In this document: one piece after another, positions 1 to 7,264 of the stretch
How positions within the stretch are numbered: the stretch's first letter is position 1
Layout of the letters: each line of letters starts with the position of its first letter
From: Dunaliella salina
Lineage: Eukaryota > Chlorophyta > Chlorophyceae > Chlamydomonadales > Dunaliellaceae
Assembly: GCA_002284615.2 (NCBI GenBank)
Contig: MU069994.1
Coordinates: forward strand, 99,943 to 113,166
Length of the DNA: 13,224 nucleotides
Direction: 5' to 3'
The notes under the pieces: model-generated
Told to the model about the DNA's origin: nothing
Seen by the model: the letters and a program-made list of their open reading frames with translations, nothing else
The model's database searches: none
Made by a program: the position numbers and the translations under genes

Positions 1-840
1 CTAAAACTTGAGCAGTCCAGCAAGAAGGCTCACGAGAATGAATGTTCAGATCTGCTTTCAGCACGCTTCTCAGCGTCTCGCTATTGGACCTGAGCATGCT
101 ATTATACATTTTAACCACAGATCTGGACCGATACAACTGGAGCGGCTCATGACCACACTCCCGCAAAACAGCCCAGTTTGGAGTGGTACGTTTGACACCC
201 AGCGTGCTTTTTAGACAACTCATGCGCCGCACTTGCAGGTCACTCGCAAACTCCTTGCCCTCTTTAATGTACTCAGTTCCCCACACCTGCCCTGCGTACG
301 ATCCAGCCGGAACCACATACGTCTTCCCAAGCCACAGAGAGATATATGTCCTATTTGCCAGAGAGTGCTCACAAACAAATTGACGGAGCCAAAAAGTAGA
401 CGCCATGAACGGACCAGTAGCATGCTCAGAGGACTTAGTCATGCCCATGCGCTTGTGAAACATCATGCCGAGGTACTTGAAAGACTCCTTGTGTGCCAGT
501 TGCACCCCCCCAACATGAAAAACAGGCAGGTCTGACCCTGAGGAATTAAAGTGAACTCCCTCCAACTTAGCGGTGTTGATGATTAAGTGCTTCCGCTGAG
601 CATACGCATGTAACGGTTCAGCATGGTCTGCAAAGCATGAGGATCATTGGCCATCAGAGTCAGGTCATCAGCGTACGACATGTGCGTCACATGGAACTCA
701 GCTGTACCCGTGACAGCACCTTGCACCCTTTCCGCAAGTTCATCAATGTCATTCACATACAGAGACAAAAGCAGAGGGGATAAAGGGCACCCCTTCTTTA
801 CACCCGTGTTAGGGTTCACCCGAGCAGCCTTCTGTCCATC
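1..840 (-). pseudogene. Family Z LINE copy A2: RT core to C-terminal region, 5'-truncated, cut by window edge
   Basis: This is part of a LINE ORF2 read leftwards. It begins at RT motif B (GVKKGCPLSPLL), includes YADDLTLMAND (catalytic motif C, near 661-675), and runs through the connection region to the CWTAQVL segment at the window edge. It aligns almost base for base with 1832-2672 of copy B, at an offset of 1831 that becomes 1832 after one missing G near 614. That 1-nt deletion breaks the frame just after the YADD motif, so the copy is dead. Motif A and everything upstream are absent. Intact copies reverse-transcribe their own RNA at a nicked target. The close match to B implies a recent common source. 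Family assignment is secure; the exact 5' junction at 840 is set by loss of alignment to B. Confidence 0.9.
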
Positions 841-849
841 TCAACACTA

Positions 850-1024
850 GAGCAGCAATCACACACGAGAGAGTTTCGAGAATCCCAAGCCGTTGTCTCT
901 ACCTTCAACCTGTGTGCCCTAAGTCTGAATTGGCTAACATTCCTTACGACATGCATGTGTCTCGGTAAGCGGGCTGGGGCACGCACATTGTGGTCAAAAG
1001 GCACTGCAAACAAAGTTTGATAGG
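850..1024 (-). pseudogene. C-terminal ORF2 continuation of LINE copy B (A1), separated by an insertion
   Basis: Read leftwards this encodes FAVPFDHNVRAPARLP, RFRLRAHRLKVET and the start of the C-terminal zinc knuckle (VCDCCS). It continues exactly where the copy B frame stops at 1667: the shared 14-bp string at 1011-1024 and 1653-1666 brackets an insertion. A1 and B are therefore one element. Compared with the copy at 4657-5342, about 18 bp coding for LDLSQH is missing, with short ACATG/CATG homology at the break. Near 850 the knuckle is cut off and a few unassigned bases (841-849) lead into copy A2, so the true 3' end of this copy is lost. Confidence 0.85.
1011..1024. repeat. Target-site duplication, left copy (14 bp)
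   Basis: The string caaagtttgatagg occurs here and again at 1653-1666, with a 628-bp insert between. The uninterrupted site is seen in related copies (around 5152-5166, one base different), where the LINE frame reads straight through. This is a classic retrotransposition target duplication. Confidence 0.92.
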
Positions 1025-1044
1025 TAAGGTAAGGTAAGGTTACA
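1025..1044 (-). promoter_or_regulatory. TGTAA polyadenylation-type signal and CCTTA tail of the 628-bp insert
   Basis: On the minus strand TGTAA (1044-1040) is directly followed by three CCTTA-type units up to the insertion boundary. TGTAA is the usual poly(A) signal of chlorophyte green algae. The same motif sits at the 3' ends of the unrelated LINE copies at 4333-4337, 4674-4678 and 5535-5539. Confidence 0.6.
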
Positions 1045-1652
1045 CGCTATATCCCCTTCAAGGGCAGCTGAGCGGAAAACATACCAACCTAGGCTAAAAA
1101 GGAAGCAGGCTCCAAAAACGAAAACAAAGTCTTGCTCTGAGTTCAGAAGTGCCACTGCTGAAAGAAACACACACACGGTCACTGTGCATGAACAGACATG
1201 CGAAGTTAGGCACAAATCCAACTAGGTTGACTGCTTGTACGAAGTACACTCTTGTGGTATCATGTAGCACACATGATGTGTAGCAAATAAGAGAACTGCA
1301 CGACACTAAAAGAGGCCATGATACGTTCATGGAATGCTTCAGTTCTCAGCATCCCAGCACAGATGCATTGCACTGCTCAAGAAGGTGACTTCAGATACGT
1401 CTGGCTCTGCACATGCTAGCATAATGGAGACATCAGGTACGGAACATGGCTTGGAGCTCTCACACAAGGCTCAATATCCTATTGCAGTTCGTCAGCCCCG
1501 AAGTACTTGCTTAAGTGCTTCCTCCCCCCAACGAATCCCATCCTGTTTTCATACATCCCCCCAAACATGGCTCGGTACTTGGACGGCACTTGGACTTCCC
1601 CAGAATGGGGCCCCATTCACTCCCCCATACCTCCTAGTAGGGTCCCACGAAT
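1025..1652 (-). mobile_element. 628-bp non-autonomous or 5'-truncated retroelement with (CCTTA)n tail, inserted into LINE copy B
   Basis: The insert is bounded by perfect 14-bp target-site duplications and interrupts the ORF2 of copy B. Read on the minus strand it ends in GTGTAA followed by three CCTTA units that merge with the target site. This is the tail form of an element made by target-primed reverse transcription. Just upstream of the tail is a small hairpin, CCCTTGAAGGG. I see no convincing protein in any frame: the open stretches are short and lack recognisable motifs. It also lacks a clear A/B-box pair, so it could be a SINE-like element, a processed RNA copy or a 5'-truncated LINE of a second family. 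The boundaries are firm; the identity is not known. Confidence 0.82.
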
Positions 1653-1666
1653 CAAAGTTTGATAGG
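1653..1666. repeat. Target-site duplication, right copy (14 bp)
   Basis: A perfect repeat of 1011-1024. To its right the copy B reading frame (TYSKLATYQTL) resumes without loss, showing that the insertion removed nothing from the target. Confidence 0.92.
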
Positions 1667-3353
1667 TTGCCAATTTACTGTAAGTCTCCCGTGGGTTTAC
1701 TCCCTCAACATCTCTCCACACTGCCCGCAACCTGTGCCTTAGGTCAGCAGTGAACTCTTGAGTAGAAATAGGAGTACCCTGCCGCACAGCTTCAACGAAG
1801 AAATCACAGCGCCGCAAGCCTTGAAAGGCATCTAAAACTTGAGCAGTCCAGCAAGAAGGCTCACGAGAATGAATGTTCAGATCCGCTTTCAGCACGCTTC
1901 TCAGCCTCTCGCTATTGGACCTGAGCATGCTATTATACATTTTAACCGCAGATCTGGACCGATAAAACTGGAGCGGCTCATGACGACATTCCCGCAAAAC
2001 AGCCCAGTTTGGAGTGGTACGTTTAACACCCAGCGTGCCTTTTAGATAACTCATGTGCCGCACTTGCAGGTCACTCGCAAACTCCTTGCCCTCTTTTATG
2101 TACTCAGTTCCCCACACCTGCCCTGCATACAGTCCAGCCGGAACCACATACGTCTTCCCAAGCCACAGAGAAACGTATGTCCTATTTGCCAGAGAGTGCT
2201 CACAAACAAATTGACAGACCCGAAAAGCAGACGCCATGAACGGACCAGTAGCATGCTCAGAGGACTTAGTCATGCTCATGCGCTTGTGAAACATCATGCC
2301 GAGGTACTTGAAAGACTCCTTGTGTGCCAGTTGCACCCCCCCAACATGAAAAACAGGCAGATCCGACCCTGAGGAATTAAAGTGAACTCCCTCCAACTTA
2401 GCGGTGTTGATGATTAAGTGCTTCCGCTGAGCATACGCATGTAAGCGGTTCAGCATGGTCTGCAAAGCATGAGGATCATTGGCCATCAGAGTCAGGTCAT
2501 CAGCGTACAACATGTGCGTCACATGGAACTCAGCTGTACCCGTGACAGCACTTTGCACCCTTTCCGCAAGTTCATCAATGTCATTCACATACAGAGAAAA
2601 AAGCAGAGGGGATAAAGGGCACCCCTGCTTTACACCCGTGTTGGGGCTCACCTGAGCAGCCTTCTGTCCATCCCTCAAAATGTACTCATCAGCATCATAC
2701 ATGTTTTTAATGTTGGACAAGAGAGGAGTGGGCATGCGTGTGCGTTGCAGGTGCTGCCAGAGTGCCTGCCTAGGGATGGTATCGTAGGCTTGCTTAAAGT
2801 CAATGAACGCTGTGTGCAGCCGGCTAGATCGCCCAGGCTGGATCGTGCGTGCAGCATGCTGTAGGTGCCTTAAAATGAAGATGGGCTGGAGGGTGTTCCT
2901 GCCTAGGTAGAAACCGAATTGTGTGTCAGGAATCTTATTTGACGCCACGCACCATTCTGTTACAAGAGAACGAATCACATTAGCGTACAAGCGGTACATT
3001 GTGCCACTAACAGCCAGCATGCGATAGCTGTTAGGTTCAAGGAGGGGTCCCTTTTTGTACAAGGGGGTCAGCTTAGCCTTCTTCCAACAATCAGGGATGC
3101 GAGCCTTATCATAGAAAAGCTTGAAAAGCCGGGCAATGTATGGCACCAGCACATTCACCCTCTCAGTGCCCCGGCCATTGGCCCGCGGGCGCACCACAGT
3201 AGCACATTTGATAAAAGAGGCAGCTACACAATCAAATCCAGGAGAAGCACGCCCGTTCATTTTCCCAATCTGCTCAGCTACCATCCCTTGCATTTCCTCC
3301 TCAGAGGGCATGCCTGTGCGCACAGCAACCGCATCCGGCTCAGGCATCCAATT

Positions 3354-3354
3354 N
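3354..3354. other. Ambiguous base (N) inside LINE copy B
   Basis: The single N lies in a T-rich run (attnttttgt). The frame of copy B stays open on both sides, so the base count is probably right and only its identity is unresolved. Confidence 0.95.
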
Positions 3355-4309
3355 TTTTGTGCACTCTGTCTCAAAAGAGCCCCAACGTCACGCCCACGGC
3401 CCAAAGGAACAGCCATGTCTCTTGCAGATAGAGCCACACACCCGCAAACCAACTGAGCTGCCTCTCGAGGCCGAAAGTGCGCTTTTAAGTAATTATCCCA
3501 CACAGCATGTGTCACAGGTGTAGTCTGAGAACGCTCAGACCGTTTCAGCAGTGCATGCACATCAGGATCTTTATTATAGAGCCTACCTAAGAACACATTC
3601 CTCTGTCTCCGCGTGTAAGCGCGCTTTGACCACCGAACTTGTATTTTGTACTGCCTCCGCACAAACTCACGCGCATGTAGAGGCTGACCCATTCGAAGAG
3701 CCTCCATGAACATACGACGCTTCTCTCTGCAAGCTGCATCAAACCAGGGAGGGCTGTGAGCGCCCCTCCAGCTGGAACGCAAAGGCCAACACACGCTAAC
3801 TAGCCCAGCCATGCCTACATCTCCAGCAGCTTGTATAATTATTGAACACAAGCAGAAACAGGCCGTCTCACATGCAGACACAGGGTTCTCCTTTGCAATG
3901 GCTTGCTCAAACTGAGCTTGCATCTCATTATTCCTGATAACCGCGTCCGCATAAGCCTCAGCAAGCTCAGGCCGCCACTTCAATGACAATCTACTACCAC
4001 AACCCCCAAGCTTACACACATGCTCACCTTGCATTCCCCAGTCTGCTCCCTCCAAACTAGCCTTTGGAACCCGAAAAGTCATGTTTACAGGACAGTGATC
4101 GCTGATGGCGCAACCCTCAGTGATTTGCGCATAGTCGGCAATCCCAAACACCTTGTCAGGCATCAAAAAAGGGTCATGTCTGCTCCCTTTCACTCCAGCA
4201 TCATGCCCCAAACAAGTACGCTGACCATCATCCCCACCTGAGCTAAAATGAACCACAGGGCAAGGACACAGCAAACCCAGTCCAAGTCCAGCCTAGAGAG
4301 CTGGCAGCT

Positions 4310-4337
4310 TAAGTTAATTAGATTAGGTTAGATTACA
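4310..4337 (-). repeat. 3' tail of LINE fragment H (TGTAA plus TAATC/TAACC-type repeat), insertion point of copy B
   Basis: On the minus strand TGTAATCTAACCTAATCTAA is followed by AT-rich sequence and then, within ~20 bases, the open frame of copy B. The tail is a short degenerate microsatellite rather than poly(A). Confidence 0.65.
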
Positions 4338-4656
4338 AATGGAGACTTTCAACCACCAGCCTTTGACTGGTCCACGCCAACAGCAAATCCAGAAGTTCAG
4401 ACATGAAAGAGAGAAGCTTTCGTTGTGTTGCAAGGGGAAATTAGGTACAGCTTGATCACTCAGTTGCTGGTGCAAGAAAGGTTGTGCAAGTGAAAAAATT
4501 ACTGGACAGAGCCCCTCATCTCAACACATAAAAGGATTTGTACCTCATCTTGTATCTGTCCACATGAGCAACGATCACACACAGAAGAAATTTCATCTCC
4601 CCAGGAGGCAGTTTCCACGTTCAGAGTGTGAGCTCTCGGCCTAAATCGTCTGATTT
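4310..4656 (-). pseudogene. Family Z LINE fragment H: C-terminal zinc-knuckle region and 3' end
   Basis: Read leftwards it begins with FRPRAHTLNVETASW and has a zinc-knuckle remnant, CDRCSCGQIQDEVQILLC, in which the usual histidine is glutamine. Through several frameshifts it continues into the ORF2 end (related to FELMD...DQSQ...LAEGP in other copies). It finishes with TTTGTAATCTAACCTAATC, a TGTAA signal running into a degenerate TAATC/TAACC tail at 4337-4310. Copy B starts immediately beyond this tail on the same strand. Divergence from copies B and I is clear, so H is older than B and probably supplied the tail into which B inserted. Confidence 0.8.
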
Positions 4657-5342
4657 CTGATTTAGATCTAGATTTACAATGGGGACCTTCAGCCAGAGTG
4701 TTTGACTGATCGGCCTGTGACTGGTCCTCGCCAGCCTCCATAGTGTCCATGAGCTCAAAAATGAATAAAGAAAGCATGTTGTGTGTTGAAAGAAGAGGAA
4801 ATCATGTACGGCCTCGACACTAACTTGGTGTAAGTAGGGTTGCTCCAGCAAAAATTAGCAGAGAAGCAGACAAACAAGGAAGCATACTTTCTTTTCTAAG
4901 TAAGTACAAACATCTGTGTCTCTACACACCAAAAGGGCATGAGCTTCATCCTGAATCTCACCACAAGAGCAGCGGTCACACATGTGAGAGTTCGACTCGG
5001 AGCATCCCAAGTCGCTGTCTCCAACTTCAGTTTGTGAGCCCTAAAGCGGAAACGGCTGACATTCCTGACAACATGTTGAGACAGATCCAAATGCATGTTT
5101 CTTGGTAAGCGGGCCGGGGCACGCTCATTGTGATCAAAAGGCACTGCAAACAAACTTTGATAGGTTGCCAATTTACTGTAAGTCTCCTGTGGGTTCATTC
5201 CCTCAACATCTCTCCACACTGCCTGCAACCTGTGCCTGAGGTCAGCATTGAACTCTCGAGTAGGAATAGGAGTACCCTGCCGCACAGCTTCAACAAAGGA
5301 ATCACAGCGCCGCAAGCCTTGAAAGGCATCTAAAACTTGAGC
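4657..5342 (-). pseudogene. Family Z LINE fragment I: C-terminal third and 3' end
   Basis: Read leftwards it encodes AQVLDAFQGLRRCDSFVEAV, ADLRHRLQAVWRDVEG, YSKLATYQSLFAVPFDHNE and, after a frameshift near 4990-5015, the zinc knuckle CDRCSCGEIQDEAHALLVC (CX2CX9HX4C). It then reaches the ORF2 end (FELMD, DQSQADQSNTLAEGP). The 3' end has TGTAA (4678-4674) followed by a degenerate TAAATC tail, after which fragment H begins. The 5' truncation at 5342 is sharp: alignment to the other copies stops in the middle of AAACTTGAGCA. This copy shows the intact target site used by the 628-bp insert and retains the 18 bp missing from A1. Confidence 0.88.
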
Positions 5343-5385
5343 ATCTGGTATTTTGCATGACATGCCGACAAAACCAGATGGTATC

Positions 5386-5531
5386 CTGTCATCCTAGAAG
5401 GTTTGCGCAAATCCTGATCAAAAGGCAACGCAAAAATGCCTGATATGTGGCCAAATTGTTGTTTGTTGTTCTTGGGCCTACTCCCTCAACTCTTCATGCA
5501 CTTCACGTCCTGAACTTCAAGTCAACAGTAA
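5386..5531 (-). pseudogene. Old, diverged family Z LINE fragment J
   Basis: The minus strand aligns, with many substitutions and small gaps, to the WRDVEGVNP...KLATYQTLFAVPFD region of the other copies. Recognisable strings are TTGAGGGAGTAG, CCACATATCAGGCATT and GCCTTTTGATCA. No frame is open. It lies between the truncated start of fragment I and the 3' end of fragment K, on the same strand as both. The divergence makes it one of the oldest insertions in the cluster. About 43 bases at 5343-5385 remain unassigned. Confidence 0.7.
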
Positions 5532-5582
5532 GAGTTACAAGGGTGGCCTACAGCCCGAGACTCTGGCTGATCGGCTGCTGGT
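5532..5582 (-). pseudogene. Family Z LINE fragment K: 3' terminus only
   Basis: On the minus strand, CCGATCAGCCAGAGTCTCGG, a GGCTGTAGGCC stretch and CCCTTGTAAC match the last codons and 3' end of family Z (DQPNALAEGP, then TTGTAA) with about one change in four. The TGTAA signal is at 5539-5535. Fragment J begins directly after it, giving another 3'-end/5'-truncation junction. It is short, so the call rests on the order of matching strings. Confidence 0.6.
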
Positions 5583-5603
5583 GAAGCAATCTCAGCCAGA
5601 GTC
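5559..5603. repeat. Perfect 12-bp inverted repeat (hairpin), 21-nt loop
   Basis: gactctggctga at 5559-5570 is the exact reverse complement of tcagccagagtc at 5592-5603. It lies at the boundary between the LINE array and element P. The left arm overlaps the end of fragment K, so part of the symmetry may come from LINE end sequence in two orientations. Confidence 0.6.
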
Positions 5604-5684
5604 AAAAAATTGAAACCAACTCAGACAAAAACTTTGAAAACCTGTACAATTTAGAAAAGGATTGATCTCAGGAGTCATCAGTAA

Positions 5685-5807
5685 AATCTCGCATGGAAAT
5701 TCACATGCCCTGCACACTCGCAACCACAATACCTGATTGAGTGGGAGCCAATGATAATTGAAAGGTGGGGCTCTGCCAATCCTTTGGAAAAACAGGGCTC
5801 ACAGTAG
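5685..5807 (+). pseudogene. Element P: N-terminal chromo-like segment
   Basis: The frame opens after a TAA at 5682-5684 and reads through PQYLIEWEPMIIERWGSAN to a TAG near 5808. QYLIEWEP resembles the beta-strand core of chromodomains (YLVKWxG...WEP). It lies just upstream of the PHD finger in a different frame, so a frameshift between about 5765 and 5807 is needed to join them. No start codon or upstream coding is visible. It is too short for certain domain assignment. Confidence 0.45.
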
Positions 5808-6703
5808 CTCATCTTGAACCTTTCCCCAGAAGCCAAACAGAGGATGCTACCTGCCAAGTCTGCTGGACTCCCACCAGCATGGAACATGAAGAACATAGTT
5901 TCATTGACATGCCTCAATGTGACACATGCCAGCGCACATACCACTGGAAATGCCTACTCCGCCACAATCTCTGCACCCCATCACAGCGCATCCAGGCAGA
6001 CCAGATGTCCACTTGGGAATGCCCTTCATGCGCTCACCTTACAAATTCTCAAAAAAGACAGCGTACCAGGACAACAGAGGAAACAGACATGGTCAAAGTC
6101 ACATGGCAGCCCACTTGGGAACCAACTTCAATGCTCCTTGAATATCCAGATTTCAAAGAGCATGTTCACAGGTTCGAGCAATCTCATACAGGCAACCTTT
6201 CTTCTCCACAACGACACTCACCACCTGCTGACAACACTGTAGACAACCTTACTCGTCAAGGTTTTGAGGGAACCACACAGCCTCCAAACAGGCACTGGCT
6301 CACAACCCAGGGCCAGCCCATGCGCAACAAGGCACGCTTTGACCTCGAAACTATGAATCCCCAGGCAGACATCCAACCAACAAATAGATGTGAAATTTGG
6401 CTATGCAATGTGGATCTCACGGTACCAGGATCCAACAAAGGTACTGATGAACAACCAAAAATCCCTCTTGCATTCACCACTCAAGCTGCATGCATTTATG
6501 ACACCAAAGAGAAAGGCGCAGGCATTATCACCCCTCACCGTCTTCAAATTCTGCTTCAAGCATACAGTGTGGCCAGACGAGCTGGTCTGCACTCCTCGGT
6601 ACAGCCCCCTGTTCAAAATGAAGCAACAGAAATTATGGGTCTCCTACTCAGGTACACTTCCCATCTTGGAAAGGCAATCAAACTCTTTGCGCACACCAGT
6701 TAA
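5762..6703 (+). pseudogene. Element P: PHD finger protein segment with second chromo-like motif
   Basis: About 313 open codons. Counting from 5765, residues 30-89 form a C4HC3 PHD finger: CQVC (30-33), CDTCQRTYHWKC (52-63, with the histidine at 60) and WECPSC (84-89), including the tryptophan two residues before the last cysteine pair. PHD fingers usually bind histone H3 tails. Residues ~109-138 (VTWQPTWEP...FKEHVHRFE) look like the C-terminal half of a chromodomain. The rest is a polar linker and then a helical stretch (RLQILLQAYSVARR). The TAA at 6701-6703 is probably a nonsense mutation: coding-like sequence (HVPCTGYAIKTRKPP) follows in frame to 6766. PHD plus chromo-like modules would suit chromatin-guided integration (inference). 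Confidence 0.72.
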
Positions 6704-6746
6704 CATTCTTACAGCCCTCATGTGCCATGCACTGGTTATGCAATAA

Positions 6747-7130
6747 AAACTCGCAAGCCCCCTTGAATATGACACGCACTTCAAAGCATACTGGAGCCTT
6801 TTTGCTCGATACAGAGTCTTTGGGGCCAACACTGATACGTTTGGAGCCAAATTTACAGGGTTATCCTTTTGTCACCCTGCCTACGATGACAAATTCATAT
6901 ACTGCCTTGCCATGCATGCCCTGCCTTCAATTGCTAGCACAACTACCCCAACGGCTGCCTTCATGCTCCTCCCCAGCCAATTGGGATGGACCAAAAAAGG
7001 ACACATGCGCTGGTTCACTTGTTACCCAGATTATGACGATCCTCGCCAAATTTCCCTCAGGCGGCGAAGTCTGACATTCCAGCCACCCCAAGCTTACCTA
7101 AATCCTCTTGCTCCTCCTGAAAAAATATGA
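6747..7130 (+). pseudogene. Element P: conserved segment of unknown function
   Basis: This frame opens after a TAA at 6744-6746 and reads PLEYDTHFKAYWSLFARYRV, then TDTFGAKFTGLSFCHPAYDD, PTAAFMLLPSQLGW, and ends SLTFQPPQAYLNPLAPP. The alternation of hydrophobic strands with the FCHPAYDD and FMLLP motifs looks like a folded domain, not noise. The preceding frame (AIKTRKPP) joins it through a 1-nt shift near 6762. I do not recognise a named family with confidence. The overall pattern is loosely like the inactive methyltransferase-like segments of some other retroelements, but I would not assign it. Confidence 0.5.
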
Positions 7131-7132
7131 GA

Positions 7133-7264
7133 CATATGCAGCTTATTGCCATTTGGAACAATGAGGGAAAACAAGAGCCCTTCCATTATAAACCACAATG
7201 GCTTGAGGATTTAAAGACATTTCTGGTGGAAACTGGTACCACAAAAGTAGTCAACGGATTGTAG
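7133..7264 (+). pseudogene. Element P: short coding remnant before the missing RT
   Basis: The frame reads MQLIAIWNNEGKQEP and then PQWLEDLKTFLVETG, ending at TAG 7262-7264. It follows the conserved segment after a frameshift near 7130. The composition and WxxxL spacing look coding. It probably marks the last sequence upstream of the lost reverse transcriptase, but it has no diagnostic motif of its own. Confidence 0.4.

Larger units (their letters stand above)
1653..4292 (-). pseudogene. LINE ORF2 (copy B): C-terminal end of APE endonuclease plus reverse transcriptase
   Basis: An open frame of about 880 codons follows a TAG at 4293-4295. The first ~70 residues are the end of an apurinic-type endonuclease: SRHDPFL and then SDHCPV (residues ~58-63), the histidine-bearing final motif. 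The catalytic N-terminal part is missing. Reverse transcriptase follows, with FIDFKQAYD (motif A, ~490), GVKQGCPLSP (motif B, ~547), YADDLTLM (motif C, ~590) and FKYLGMMF (motif E). All three catalytic aspartates are present. The last ~11 residues (from IRGTLL) come from the 628-bp insert, not the LINE; the true frame resumes at 1024. Base 3354 is an N, giving one unknown residue. Apart from the truncation and the insertion no stop or frameshift is visible, so this is the youngest copy here. No ATG is chosen because the 5' end is absent. Confidence 0.92.

Noticed and set aside
1021..1042. Interstitial telomere-like repeat (taaggtaaggtaagg)
   Set aside because: The unit is 5 bp with about three copies, located exactly at a retroelement 3' end. 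It is a tail, not a telomere remnant.
1165..1176. CA-rich run (acacacacac) as a microsatellite feature
   Set aside because: Only about five units long and without structural context.
1334..1753. 139-codon plus-strand open frame
   Set aside because: It crosses the boundary between the 628-bp insert and the antisense of LINE copy B, has no motifs and has low-complexity composition. It is a chance frame.
2055..2372. 105-codon plus-strand frame, also seen at 233-535
   Set aside because: It is the antisense of the LINE RT connection region. It recurs only because the LINE copies recur.
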